Source: Fervidibacter sinensis (GTDB lineage: Bacteria > Armatimonadota > Fervidibacteria > Fervidibacterales > Fervidibacteraceae). Taken from it: 64,000 bases of DNA. This document shows, in pieces, positions 8,091 to 17,240 of the stretch. The stretch is from NCBI GenBank assembly GCA_032161045.1, contig JAVHTH010000005.1. One strand, given 5' to 3'. Position numbers and translations under genes: made by a program. The notes beneath the pieces were generated by a model that had not been told where the DNA came from, made no database searches, and saw only the letters and a list, made by a program, of their open reading frames with translations. Position 1 is the stretch's first letter, and every line of letters begins with the position of its first letter.

Positions 8091-10730
8091 ATGAGCGAGC
8101 AAGAGCAGCAACTCAAGGAGTTGGCTGTTTACAAATACGGCTTCCGAGACGAAGACGCTGAGTATGAATTCGTCGTGCCAAAAGGTCTGAGCCGGGAGGT
8201 CGTGGAAGCAATTTCACACTACAAGGGCGAACCCGAATGGATGCGAAAAATCAGGTTGCAAGCACTGGAGATTTTCTTCCGCAAGCCGATGCCCACTTGG
8301 GGCGTTGACTTATCCGAGTTGAACTTTGACGAAATCACATACTACGCTTCGCCGACCAGCAGGAAAGTCCGCTCTTGGGACGAAGTCCCTGAATACATCA
8401 AACGCACATACGAACGGCTGGGTATCCCCGAAGCGGAACGAAAGTTCCTTGCGGGCGTCGGGGCACAGTATGACTGCTTGACCGCAGATACTGTTGTCTT
8501 CGCCAATCCAGGTGCTGTTCCCATTGCTCAGATTCAGCCAGGGCAGTATGTCTACTCTTTGGATTTAGAGAACCGCAAAATCATTAAGCAACGAGTAAAG
8601 GCTGTCGTTTACAAGGGCGAATTGCCTGTCTTTGAGGTTAAGGTCGCTGGCAGGCGCATCAAAGCAACTTTCAATCATCCCTTCTTGGCGTTGATTTACC
8701 ACAAAGAAGATGGCAAGCAACGGGGGCGCTTTAAAGTTGAATGGCGTTACTTGTCTGACCTGAAAGTCGGCGATTACATCGCTATTGTCAAAAAATTGCC
8801 TGATGAAGGGAAACCCTACAAGTTGCCCAAAGTGGAGATGGAAACGGAGTTTGTAAGTCGCAACCAGTTTGGAACTTTCAAAGTCCGAACGGACAAATTC
8901 TTCCGACGAACTCAAAAGGACTTGCGAATTCCAGAGCAAACAAGTGAACCCTTTATGTGGTTCTTGGGGGCTTATTTAGGTGATGGTGGGTTGAGACGAA
9001 AAGCGAAAGGCACTTCCAAAAACATCGTGGATATTGCTTTCCCATCTTTTGACTCCGCCTGCAGGCAAAAGTTGGCACAAGTTCTGTGGGAAGTTTTTGG
9101 ATACAAGTTGAGTTTTGACAGTGAACCTTATCGCGTTCGGATACATTGCACTCCTATTGCCCGCTTGCTCTCTGCTATTGGACTTGACAGAAATGCTCAC
9201 ACCAAATTTGTCCCTTCTTGGGTCTTTGGGTTGCCCCGTTCGCAGAAATTAGCGTTCATCGCAGGCTACATTGATGCCGATGGACATGTGCGCAGAAACG
9301 GAAGGAACAGCGATGTCATATTGACGAGCGTTAACGAAACAATGCTGCGCGATATTCAGCGATTGGCTATCACTTGTGGCTTGCGTGTTTCGGATGTTTA
9401 CTCTTTCCGCTACAAAGTGAGCAGCAAGGGCAAGATTGAAGAGCGAACTGGCTATAGGCTTTTGATTACTGGTGACCTTTCGCCCCTTGTCCCTTACTCG
9501 GTTAAAGTGGCAGCGAACTATAAGCCGAGAAAGTATTACCATCGCTACAACTCCCACCACCGCTCTAAACTTGATGCTTACACAACGGACGAGATAGGCT
9601 TCGCCCGAATTGAGTCTATCCGTTACATTGGTGTTGAGCCGACTTACGACATTGAAGTTGAAGGTGTCCATAACTTCATCGCTGAAGGTATTGTCGTTCA
9701 TAACTCTGAGGTTGTGTATCACCGAATCCGCGAAGATTTGGAGCGTCAAGGGGTCATCTTCGTTGACATGGACACAGCCATTCGCGAGTATCCAGACATC
9801 GTCAGAGAATACTTCGGCACGGTCATCCCGCCGACGGACAACAAGTTCGCTGCGTTGAACACTGCCGTTTGGAGTGGAGGTTCATTCATCTATGTCCCTA
9901 AAGGCGTCCATGTTGAGATGCCACTTCAAGCCTATTTCCGCATTAACGCACAAAACATCGGTCAGTTTGAGAGAACACTCATCATCGCTGAAGAGGGCAG
10001 TTTCGTGCATTATATAGAGGGCTGTACAGCCCCCATCTACTCCACCCACAGTTTGCACAGTGCAGTCGTTGAATTGATTGCCAAGCCGGGTGCAACCATT
10101 CGTTACACGACTCTGCAAAATTGGTCCCACAATGTCTACAACTTGGTGACGAAACGAGGCGTTGCCTACGAAGATGCAAAAATCATTTGGGTTGACGCTA
10201 ACATCGGCTCAAAGGCAACCATGAAGTATCCTGCAGTCTACATGGTTGGCAAAGGCGCTCGCGGTGAAGTTTTATCGGTGGCGTTCGCTTCCAACGGTCA
10301 ACACCAAGATGCGGGTGCGAAGATGATTCACGCCGCCCCTTACACGACAAGCGTCATCACAAGCAAATCCATTAGCGTCTTTGGCGGTCGCGCAACTTAC
10401 CGAGGCATGGTCAAAGTTTACCCCGGCAGCAAAGGTTCAAAGGTCAATGTCCGATGCGATGCTTTGTTGCTGGACGAAATTTCCCGCACCGATACCTACC
10501 CAGTTATGGAAATTGAAGAAGAGCAAGTTGAAGTTGCCCACGAAGCGACCGTCAGCAAAATCGGTGAAGAGCAATTGTTTTACCTGCAATCTCGCGGCTT
10601 AACCGATGACCAAGCCATCAAGATGATCGTCAACGGTTTCTTCCGAGACTTCGCCAAAGAATTGCCGATGGAATATGCCGTTGAATTTACTCGTTTGATT
10701 GAGTTGCAACTTGAGGGATCGGTCGGATAA
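8091..10730 (+). CDS. sufB: Fe-S cluster assembly protein SufB, interrupted by an intein
   Basis: The precursor has 879 residues. Residues 1-128 and 539-879 form a complete SufB (469 residues, normal length), with the junction sequence GVGAQYD-SEVVYHR typical of the family. Further marks are MPLQAYFRINAQNIGQFERTL, EGCTAPIYSTHSLHSAVVEL and the C-terminal cluster-binding region TDDQAIKMIVNGFF. Residues 129-538 are a LAGLIDADG intein that must splice for SufB to work. The ATG at 8091 is chosen over the TTG at 8061 because AAGGAGG lies 8 bases before it. SufB forms the scaffold complex with SufC and SufD. Confidence 0.96.
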   Translation: MSEQEQQLKELAVYKYGFRDEDAEYEFVVPKGLSREVVEAISHYKGEPEWMRKIRLQALEIFFRKPMPTWGVDLSELNFDEITYYASPTSRKVRSWDEVPEYIKRTYERLGIPEAERKFLAGVGAQYDCLTADTVVFANPGAVPIAQIQPGQYVYSLDLENRKIIKQRVKAVVYKGELPVFEVKVAGRRIKATFNHPFLALIYHKEDGKQRGRFKVEWRYLSDLKVGDYIAIVKKLPDEGKPYKLPKVEMETEFVSRNQFGTFKVRTDKFFRRTQKDLRIPEQTSEPFMWFLGAYLGDGGLRRKAKGTSKNIVDIAFPSFDSACRQKLAQVLWEVFGYKLSFDSEPYRVRIHCTPIARLLSAIGLDRNAHTKFVPSWVFGLPRSQKLAFIAGYIDADGHVRRNGRNSDVILTSVNETMLRDIQRLAITCGLRVSDVYSFRYKVSSKGKIEERTGYRLLITGDLSPLVPYSVKVAANYKPRKYYHRYNSHHRSKLDAYTTDEIGFARIESIRYIGVEPTYDIEVEGVHNFIAEGIVVHNSEVVYHRIREDLERQGVIFVDMDTAIREYPDIVREYFGTVIPPTDNKFAALNTAVWSGGSFIYVPKGVHVEMPLQAYFRINAQNIGQFERTLIIAEEGSFVHYIEGCTAPIYSTHSLHSAVVELIAKPGATIRYTTLQNWSHNVYNLVTKRGVAYEDAKIIWVDANIGSKATMKYPAVYMVGKGARGEVLSVAFASNGQHQDAGAKMIHAAPYTTSVITSKSISVFGGRATYRGMVKVYPGSKGSKVNVRCDALLLDEISRTDTYPVMEIEEEQVEVAHEATVSKIGEEQLFYLQSRGLTDDQAIKMIVNGFFRDFAKELPMEYAVEFTRLIELQLEGSVG
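8475..9704 (+). mobile_element. Intein with LAGLIDADG homing endonuclease, in sufB
   Basis: This is a 410-residue in-frame insertion. Block A begins with Cys1 (CLTADTVVFANPGAVPIAQI). Block B is RRIKATFNHPFLA with the expected Thr and His. Two LAGLIDADG motifs are present (FLGAYLGDGG and FIAGYIDADG), so the endonuclease may be active. Block F/G reads VEGVHNFIAEGIVVHN, followed by the +1 residue Ser. All splicing residues (Cys1, penultimate His, terminal Asn, Ser+1) are present. The insertion point is the strongly conserved QYD-SEVVYH segment. Confidence 0.96.
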
Positions 10731-10829
10731 CGAGAAAATGCCACCACCGCGCTGCCACCCGGCAGGGATGGCGCTTCCATGCGCTGTCCCTGTCGTTTGG
10801 GCAATGTCTTGAAGGAGGCTTGAATTTTC

Positions 10830-12194
10830 ATGGCTGAATTAGTCTTGCCAGAACAAATTAGCCGAGAAGCGCTTGAGTTCATCATAAGCCAGAATGGCGA
10901 ACCAAGTTGGATTCAAAGATTGCGCCAAGAGGCATGGGAAGTTTTTGAAAAAATGCCAATGCCTACCCCGAAAGACGAAGAATGGCGCCGAACGGACTTG
11001 AAAGCCTTTAGACTGACCGAATATAAGCCTATCTCGCTACCAAGTTACGATGGCATCTCGTCAATTGAAGCCCTGCCCGATGAACTCCAACAGTTTTTGC
11101 ATCCCGGCGCTGAAGAGGGCAATGTCTCAGGATTGCTCGTCCATCACGGAGCAAAGGCAGTTTATCGGTGGTTGGATGAAGGGGCTGAGCATAGGGGCGT
11201 GATTTTCACCGACATGGCGACGGCTTTGAGGAAGCACGCAGAGTTGCTCAACGGTCGCTTACATCAACTTGTCCCACCAAGCGAAAATAAGTTCACTGCG
11301 CTGCACGCTGCGTTCATGAACGCAGGTGCTTTCATCTATGTCCCACCTCGCGTTCGGTTGGAATTGCCGTTGCACATTTTCTTCTGGCTTGACACTGAAA
11401 GAAGTTCGCTCTTTGACCATTTGCTCATCGTTGCCGACAAAGAAAGCGAGGTTACCGTGTTGGTGCATTACGCTTCGCCGCAAGGCGAATTTTCAGCCTT
11501 GAGCAGCGGCGTCGTTGAAATTTTCGCTGAACCGGGTTCTCATGTTCATTTCATCAGCCTACAGGAATGGGGAAGCCGAGTTTACGACTTTCACTTTGCC
11601 CGAGCCAATGTCCGTCAAGACGCTTACATGCGTTGGGTCTTGACAGCCTTCGGTGGCAAACTTTGGCGCATTAACTGCCACAGCAAGTTGGTTGAGCCGG
11701 GCGCAAGCACTGACATGTTGGGAATGAGTGTCGGCTCTGGAAACCAGCAATTTGACCACCACACTTTCCAAGAGCATGTCGCGCCACAGTGCAAAAGCGA
11801 TTTGCTTTTCAAAGTGGTTCTGATGGACGGGGCATCGTCAATTTATCGCGGCTTGATCAAAGTGCACAAAAACGCTCAAGGCACAGACGCTTATCAGGCA
11901 AACCGCAATCTGTTACTTAGCCCGAGAGCAAAAGCGGATTCAATGCCCTTGCTTGAAATTGAAGCCAACGAAGTCAGGTGCACTCACGGGGCAACTATAG
12001 GTCGCGTGGATGAACAGCAGTTGTTCTACCTTATGAGCCGGGGCATTTCACGCCGACAGGCAGAAAAAATCATCGTTGATGGCTTCTTGCGACCTGTCAT
12101 TGACAAAGTGCCAGTTCAATGGTTCGGCAGTAAAATGCAATCGCTTTTGGACGCAAAAATGCTGGCAGAGGCAAAGCGATTGGGTTACGCGTAA
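10830..12194 (+). CDS. sufD: Fe-S cluster assembly protein SufD
   Basis: SufD is the partner of SufB in the SufBC2D scaffold. The 454-residue sequence carries the SufB/SufD core: GAFIYVPPRVRLELPLHIFF, AEPGSHVHFISLQEWG, FDHHTFQEHVAPQCKSDLLF, IYRGLIKVHKNAQGTDAYQ and the C-terminal TIGRVDEQQLFYLMSRG with RRQAEKIIVDGFL. The invariant pair HTFQEH and ATIGRVDEQQL support SufD rather than SufB, and no intein is present. AGGAGG lies about 10 bases before the ATG. About 100 bases separate it from sufB. Confidence 0.95.
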   Translation: MAELVLPEQISREALEFIISQNGEPSWIQRLRQEAWEVFEKMPMPTPKDEEWRRTDLKAFRLTEYKPISLPSYDGISSIEALPDELQQFLHPGAEEGNVSGLLVHHGAKAVYRWLDEGAEHRGVIFTDMATALRKHAELLNGRLHQLVPPSENKFTALHAAFMNAGAFIYVPPRVRLELPLHIFFWLDTERSSLFDHLLIVADKESEVTVLVHYASPQGEFSALSSGVVEIFAEPGSHVHFISLQEWGSRVYDFHFARANVRQDAYMRWVLTAFGGKLWRINCHSKLVEPGASTDMLGMSVGSGNQQFDHHTFQEHVAPQCKSDLLFKVVLMDGASSIYRGLIKVHKNAQGTDAYQANRNLLLSPRAKADSMPLLEIEANEVRCTHGATIGRVDEQQLFYLMSRGISRRQAEKIIVDGFLRPVIDKVPVQWFGSKMQSLLDAKMLAEAKRLGYA

Positions 12195-12211
12195 ACGGAG
12201 GTTAAGATGTT

Positions 12212-12574
12212 ATGGGCGAATGGGTTTGCGTTGGAAAGAAAGAAGAAATTCCTGTCAATGGAGCGAAGGTCGTGATGGTTGAAGACACGCCGATTGCCGT
12301 TTTTCGCGTCGGCGACAACGAGTTTTACGCCATTGAGGACATTTGCTCCCATGATGAAGCGTCGCTCTCGGAAGGTTGGTTCGCCGACAAGTATGTCATT
12401 GAGTGCCCAAGACATGGTGCATGGTTTGACATCCGAACTGGAAAAGCCTTGCGGATGCCTGCAGTCTATCCCGTGCGAACTTTTGCTGTCAAGATAGAAG
12501 GCGACGAGGTTTTCGTGGAGTGGACGAGTGCCGAAGAGGAAGGAGAAGAATGGGGCATTCGTGAAAAAGACTGA
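12212..12574 (+). CDS. Rieske-type [2Fe-2S] ferredoxin
   Basis: The 120-residue protein has both Rieske ligand motifs: C-x-H in DICSHDEASLSEGW and C-x2-H in IECPRHGAWFD. It has the length of the free-standing ferredoxins related to non-heme oxygenase electron carriers (about 105-120 residues). It is soluble, with no signal peptide. Its ATG lies 17 bases after the sufD stop, with GGAGG about 10 bases upstream, so it belongs to the suf operon. Similar small Rieske proteins occur in suf operons elsewhere, where they may deliver electrons for cluster assembly. The exact partner is unknown. Confidence 0.9.
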   Translation: MGEWVCVGKKEEIPVNGAKVVMVEDTPIAVFRVGDNEFYAIEDICSHDEASLSEGWFADKYVIECPRHGAWFDIRTGKALRMPAVYPVRTFAVKIEGDEVFVEWTSAEEEGEEWGIREKD

Positions 12575-12577
12575 TTT

Positions 12578-12638
12578 GTGGGGCGCAGTTTTAAACCGCG
12601 CCGATAAAAAGTCGGCAGGGTATAAAACCCTGCCCTAC
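12578..12638. repeat. Paired dispersed palindromes inside the suf operon
   Basis: Two adjacent hairpins are visible: GGGGCGCAGTTTTAAACC followed by GCGCC, then GGCAGGGTATAAAACCCTGCC, joined by GATAAAAAGTC. This is the two-hairpin version of the family also seen at 43541-43603 and 52422-52527. It lies just after the Rieske gene and before mntA-hepT, and may attenuate transcription into the distal genes. Confidence 0.75.
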
Positions 12639-12690
12639 GAGATAGGTTCACTTTTGTGTTAGCAAAAATTCGTCAAGGAAGCGAAAGGTC

Positions 12691-13515
12691 ATGCGGGTCA
12701 AAGGTTCAGTGCAAGTTGACGAACAAAAATTGGCTCAAATCATAGAGCAGTTTCCAAGCGTTATTGCTGCCTACCTTTTCGGCTCAGCAGCGCGGGGCGA
12801 AACCGATCACTTCAGCGATGTGGACATTGCTGTTTTGCTTGAAAGTGACCTGCCAAAAGAGCAGCGATGGAGAGTTGTGGGAGATTTGCAAGACAGCCTT
12901 ATGAGTATTGTCGGGCAGGACAAAGTTGATGTTGTTGACTTGAACACCATGCCGTTGTGGTTTCAACGAGTTGTCGTCGCAACAGGCAAAGTGATTTATG
13001 AACGAGATAGCGGTAAAAGGCAGGCTTATGAGATGCAAGTGAGTCAAGCGCAGGATGAAGACAATGGCAGGTGGATTGGGATGGAGGAAGTTCGGCTGAG
13101 GCTTGAAACTTTGGAGCGCAACTTGCAGAGGCTTGAGGAGTTGGCGCAACTAAGTTATGAGGAATTCATGGCAGATTGGAGAAATTTGATGTCAGCGGAA
13201 AGACTTTTGCAAACATCCATTGAGGCGCTGGTTGACATTTCCCGTCACCTTGTTCGTCGCCTGAGGTTGCAAATGCCTGAAGAGTATCGGCAAATTCCGA
13301 AGGTTCTGGCAGATGCAGGTTATTTGCCCAGTGAGGATGTCCCGACTTACGAAGCGATGATAAGTTTCCGCAACCGATTGGTTCACCGCTATCCTGAAGT
13401 TGAACCCGATGAGGTTTACCGCATCATCACGCAAGAGTTGGGTGACATCCGTCGTTGGCGTGACCAGATGGTTCAAGCGTTGCAGAAAACTGCGAATGCA
13501 CAGCAGTCAGGCTAA
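12691..13515 (+). CDS. MntA-HepT fusion (nucleotidyltransferase antitoxin joined to HEPN toxin)
   Basis: Residues 1-110 are a minimal nucleotidyltransferase with the MntA motif GS-x10-DVD (GSAARGETDHFSDVD). Residues 125-265 are an alpha-helical HEPN (HepT/DUF86-like) domain with the R-x4-H-x-Y motif RNRLVHRY. In the usual system these are two genes: MntA adds AMP to the tyrosine of the HepT motif and silences the HEPN ribonuclease. Here both are in a single 274-residue chain, and all key residues are kept. It lies between the Rieske gene and sufS, in the same direction. Whether the fused protein is toxic, self-silenced or domesticated cannot be told from sequence. Confidence 0.85.
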   Translation: MRVKGSVQVDEQKLAQIIEQFPSVIAAYLFGSAARGETDHFSDVDIAVLLESDLPKEQRWRVVGDLQDSLMSIVGQDKVDVVDLNTMPLWFQRVVVATGKVIYERDSGKRQAYEMQVSQAQDEDNGRWIGMEEVRLRLETLERNLQRLEELAQLSYEEFMADWRNLMSAERLLQTSIEALVDISRHLVRRLRLQMPEEYRQIPKVLADAGYLPSEDVPTYEAMISFRNRLVHRYPEVEPDEVYRIITQELGDIRRWRDQMVQALQKTANAQQSG

Positions 13516-13607
13516 TTTTGCGGTTGCGAATTTGTTGAAATTTTTGGAGTTGAGGTTGAACGGGATTTCCACGAAGAATTAGTTCGGCACTGAAGGAGTG
13601 AGCAAGG

Positions 13608-14852
13608 ATGGTCACTGAACCGATAGTGTTGGATGTTGAAACTGTGCGAAAAGACTTTCCGATTTTTCAGCGCACTGTCCGGGGCAAGCGGTTAATTTAC
13701 CTTGACAGTGCCGCAACTTCCCAAAAGCCTCAATGTGTTATTGATGCCGAAAGGGAGTTTTACGAGCAATATAATGCCAATGTCCATCGCGGGGCTTACT
13801 TGATTGCTGAGGAAGCGACTGCTGCTTACGAATCGGCACGAGAAAAAGTTGCAAAGTTCATAAACGCTCCCAACAGAGATTGCATTGTGTTCACTCGCGG
13901 AACGACGGAAGCCATCAACTTGGTCGCATATTCGTGGGGTTTAGCGAACTTGCGAGAGGGCGACGAAATTTTGCTGACAGAAATGGAACACCACAGCAAC
14001 ATCGTCCCTTGGCAACTTATCGCTGAGCGGACAGGAGCGAAAATCAAGGTCGTGCCGATAACTGACGATGGCTTGTTGGACATGGACGCTTTTGAACGGT
14101 TGCTAACCGACCGAGTGAAAATTGTCGCCGTCACCCATGTCAGCAATGTGCTCGGCACGATAAATCCTGTGCATGAAATTTGCCGAAAGGCTCATGAAGT
14201 TGGGGCGATGGTGCTTGTTGATGGAGCCCAAGCAGCGCCCCATTTGCCAGTTGATGTTCAAGCCATTGGTTGCGATTTTTACGCGTTGAGTGGGCACAAA
14301 ATGTGTGGACCGACAGGCGTTGGAGCCCTTTATGGACGCAAAGAGTTGTTGGAAGCGATGCCTCCGTTTCTCGGCGGGGGCGAAATGATTCGCACCGTCA
14401 CTTTTGAGCAAACGACCTTCAACGATGTGCCCTACAAATTTGAGGCTGGAACGCCACCAATCGCCCAAGCCGTTGGCTTAGGCGTTGCCGTTGACTACTT
14501 GACAAAAATTGGGATTGAGCGAATTAGGGCACATGAAGTTGAGTTGGTCACTTACGCTTTGGAACGATTGCGAGAGATTGACGATATCACGATTTACGGT
14601 GCAGCACCACCAGAGCAACGAGGCGGAGTCATCGCGTTCAACATCGGGAACATTCACCCGCACGATTTAGCGACTTTTCTTGACGCTCACGGAATTTGCA
14701 TCCGAGCAGGTCACCACTGTGCCCAACCTTTGATGCGTCGGCTAAATGTCGCAGCGACGGCAAGAGCCAGTTTCTACCTTTACAACACTCCAGACGAAAT
14801 TGACGCTTTGGTTGAAGCGCTTCAACAGGCGGTGAGGTTTTTCGGGCGATAA
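13608..14852 (+). CDS. sufS: Cysteine desulfurase SufS
   Basis: SufS is the PLP enzyme that takes sulfur from cysteine for cluster assembly. The 414-residue sequence shows YLDSAATSQKP, TRGTTEAINLVAYSWG, EMEHHSNIVPWQ, the PLP-binding lysine in ALSGHKMCGPTGVGALYG and the catalytic cysteine in IRAGHHCAQPLM. The length is normal for group II desulfurases. It starts at the ATG at 13608 (preceded by AAGGAGTGAGCAAGG) and is separated from the upstream suf genes by mntA-hepT. No sufU or sufE follows; the next gene is on the other strand. Confidence 0.96.
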   Translation: MVTEPIVLDVETVRKDFPIFQRTVRGKRLIYLDSAATSQKPQCVIDAEREFYEQYNANVHRGAYLIAEEATAAYESAREKVAKFINAPNRDCIVFTRGTTEAINLVAYSWGLANLREGDEILLTEMEHHSNIVPWQLIAERTGAKIKVVPITDDGLLDMDAFERLLTDRVKIVAVTHVSNVLGTINPVHEICRKAHEVGAMVLVDGAQAAPHLPVDVQAIGCDFYALSGHKMCGPTGVGALYGRKELLEAMPPFLGGGEMIRTVTFEQTTFNDVPYKFEAGTPPIAQAVGLGVAVDYLTKIGIERIRAHEVELVTYALERLREIDDITIYGAAPPEQRGGVIAFNIGNIHPHDLATFLDAHGICIRAGHHCAQPLMRRLNVAATARASFYLYNTPDEIDALVEALQQAVRFFGR

Positions 14853-14862
14853 TGTTTGGAGT

Positions 14863-15975
14863 TTAGGGTTTTGAAACGACCTTTTGGTAAACCTGCCAAG
14901 TAAGCGAGGCAGTGCGAGCCCATGTGAAGTTTTCGGCAAGTTTCAGACCCCTTTGCCTAAGCAATTCAGCCAAATCTTCATCGGTCAGAACTCGTTCAAT
15001 CGCTTCCGCCAGCGAGCGCCAATCGTTAGGTGACACTAAAATCGCTGCCGATTTGGCAAATTCGTTGACAGCCGGTGCATCTCCTGCAACCACAGGAGTC
15101 CCACAAGCCATCGCTTCTAAAACGGGCAAACCGAAACCTTCATAGCGAGATGGGAAAGCGAAAACATCAGCAGCGCTGTAAAGTATTGGAAGGTCGCTGT
15201 CCGAGACATAGCCGGTGAAAATCACTCGCTCCGCTGCGTTGCCAGCAACCTGCAAAATAAGCTTTTTCACGCTGTCTGGACAAGTCCCAGCAAACACGAG
15301 CCAATCAACGGGCAACTTTTTCGCAAGTAACTCCCGAAACGCTGCTGCCAAAACATGGGCATTTTTGCGTGGGCGAGAAAAATTGACCGTCAAGATGAAC
15401 CGACCTTCAATCCCAAACTTCTCGGCAACAAGGCGTTTGGCTTCCTTTTTTTGGATGGGCTTGAAAGTTTCGGCGACACCATAGGGCGTAACGACGATTT
15501 TGCTCTTCGGCACAAAAAACCTTTGAGCCACATCGCGTTTTGCGCTCTCCGAAGGTGTCAATACAAATCGGGAACGATGAACTGCAAGCAAAATGAACGC
15601 ATTTGTGACCAAGCGAGTTTTCAAGTCAGCAGGTTCAAGGAACATAGCAGACATAGCATCGTGCATCGTGACGATTGTCGGACACAGAACCAAAGGTGGG
15701 ACAGAGTATTCAGCATGGAAAATGTCAACTCGGTCCTTGTGGACGATAGGCGGGAGTTGAAAAATCGTCCACCACCAACCGAAAGGAGCAGAAACTTTCC
15801 GCCACTTGACTTTCTCAAAACCAATCAATGCCTCATCGGGCAGACCCTCGCGGAAGTAAAGTAGAGCCTCAAAATTTAGTTGCGCCTTTGCAAGTTCGCG
15901 GACCAAATTGACCGAGTAAGTTCTCATGCCTGTCCTGAAAAGCAGTATGGGTCTCGCATCGTATCCAATTCGCAT
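14863..15975 (-). CDS. Glycosyltransferase, GT4 family (GT-B fold)
   Basis: The 370-residue protein has the two-domain GT-B architecture: N-terminal MRIGYDARPILLFRTGMRTY with the glycine-rich loop region, and the C-terminal group 1 domain with EAMACGTPVVAGDAPAVNEF and the E-x7-E type signature (SRYEGFGLPVLE). It would move a sugar from a nucleotide donor to an acceptor during exopolysaccharide or lipopolysaccharide synthesis at the inner membrane face. The ATG at 15975 is used; the open frame to 16245 overlaps the divergent upstream gene. It is the first of three glycosyltransferases in this block. Confidence 0.9.
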   Translation of the reverse strand: MRIGYDARPILLFRTGMRTYSVNLVRELAKAQLNFEALLYFREGLPDEALIGFEKVKWRKVSAPFGWWWTIFQLPPIVHKDRVDIFHAEYSVPPLVLCPTIVTMHDAMSAMFLEPADLKTRLVTNAFILLAVHRSRFVLTPSESAKRDVAQRFFVPKSKIVVTPYGVAETFKPIQKKEAKRLVAEKFGIEGRFILTVNFSRPRKNAHVLAAAFRELLAKKLPVDWLVFAGTCPDSVKKLILQVAGNAAERVIFTGYVSDSDLPILYSAADVFAFPSRYEGFGLPVLEAMACGTPVVAGDAPAVNEFAKSAAILVSPNDWRSLAEAIERVLTDEDLAELLRQRGLKLAENFTWARTASLTWQVYQKVVSKP

Positions 15976-16027
15976 GGACGATTCCCCTTCTCGGTAGCGT
16001 TGTGTAAGCCCCAACAATGAACTTTTT

Positions 16028-16050
16028 GGCGTTGGCTTAAAGCCGACGCT
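16028..16050. repeat. Palindrome between divergent glycosyltransferases
   Basis: GGCGTTGGCTTAAAGCCGAC with GCT forms a short inverted repeat around TTAA, in the 164-base gap between two divergent glycosyltransferase genes. It resembles the dispersed palindromes elsewhere in the window but is shorter. No clear promoter could be picked out in this gap. Confidence 0.5.
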
Positions 16051-16139
16051 ATATTTTTCCGCGACAGGAACAAAAGTTCTGGTGCGTGACACTTTTAAGT
16101 TTGGCAAGCGGTGAGTTTCAACTGCTTGAGGTGTGTGTA

Positions 16140-17240
16140 ATGCCCCGAATTGCCGTAGATGCCAGACCGTTGACTCAAAAGCAGCGCACGGGTGTTGAAA
16201 ATGTTGGAGCACAATTTGCGAGGGTTTTGATGTCGGAGCCAACAAAGCATTGCTGGCACTTTTACTTTACCGACCCGCCCAATTTCTCCTTGCCGAAAGA
16301 AATTCGTTGGCGCTCTTATCGTGGTCCCGGTTGGATGCGTTTAATTTTGCCATTATGGCTTCTTGTTGACCGCATCAATTTAGTGCACTTTTACCTGAGT
16401 TATGTGCCGCCATTGGCGCGAACCTTGAAAACTCGCACTGTCGTTACAGTTTGCGACTTAATGTGGCTTGACGATATCTCGTTCGTTGATAAGCCAAGTA
16501 GGAAGTTTTTTGTCAAGGGTGTTTTGCCATCGCTTAAGAAGAGGGTTGACTATTTCATCGCAATTTCTGAGGCAACAAAACGGGACTTGGTCTCTCGGCT
16601 TGGGATAGCGCCTGAAAAAGTGAGCATCGTGTTTCCTTATGTTGACGAGCGTTTTCGCCCCATTAAGGGTGCAAAAGAAGCGGTCCGACAAATTTACGGT
16701 CTTGAGAGCGATTTCTTGCTCTTCGTCGGCACAGTTAAGCCAAATAAGAACATGGGGCGGATTTTGGACGCCTTCGCTCAGTTGAGAAAGCGGCATCCAG
16801 AAGCGCTTTTGGTAGTGGTTGGTTTTGCCCCGCCTTTCTGGGATGAGGCAAAAAGAATTGCCAAAGGTGAGGAAGGAGTTCGTTGGCTCAATTATGTCCC
16901 TGATGAGCACTTGCCTTTGCTTTACAGTTCTTGCTTGGCTCTCGTCTCTCCGTCAATCAACGAAGGTTTTGGTTTGCCCTTGCTTGAGGCGATGGCATGT
17001 GGCGCTGCAGTAATTGCTGGAAACACAGGCGCTCAACCTGAAGTTGTCGGAGATGCAGGCTTGCTTGTTGACCCATTTGACGATGAAGCGATAACTCAAG
17101 CACTTTTGGCTTTGTGGGAAGACCCTTCATTAAGGCGGGATTTGGGGCAGAAAGCAATTGAGCGAGCACACACTTTCTCGCCTAAACGAACACTTTCACA
17201 ATTGCTGGATGCTTACGAAAAAGCCTTATCCCATCGTTGA
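16140..17240 (+). CDS. Glycosyltransferase, GT4 family (GT-B fold)
   Basis: The 366-residue protein begins MPRIAVDARPLTQKQRTGVE, a common start of group 1 glycosyltransferases that act on surface polysaccharides. It has ISEATKRDLVSRLGI, FVGTVKPNKNMGRILDAF (nucleotide-sugar domain) and PSINEGFGLPLLEAMACG with the E-x7-E signature. GAGGTG precedes the ATG at 16140. Its last 28 bases overlap the end of the convergent glycosyltransferase gene 17213-18724. It is related to, but clearly diverged from, the neighbour at 14863-15975. Substrate is unknown. Confidence 0.9.
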   Translation: MPRIAVDARPLTQKQRTGVENVGAQFARVLMSEPTKHCWHFYFTDPPNFSLPKEIRWRSYRGPGWMRLILPLWLLVDRINLVHFYLSYVPPLARTLKTRTVVTVCDLMWLDDISFVDKPSRKFFVKGVLPSLKKRVDYFIAISEATKRDLVSRLGIAPEKVSIVFPYVDERFRPIKGAKEAVRQIYGLESDFLLFVGTVKPNKNMGRILDAFAQLRKRHPEALLVVVGFAPPFWDEAKRIAKGEEGVRWLNYVPDEHLPLLYSSCLALVSPSINEGFGLPLLEAMACGAAVIAGNTGAQPEVVGDAGLLVDPFDDEAITQALLALWEDPSLRRDLGQKAIERAHTFSPKRTLSQLLDAYEKALSHR

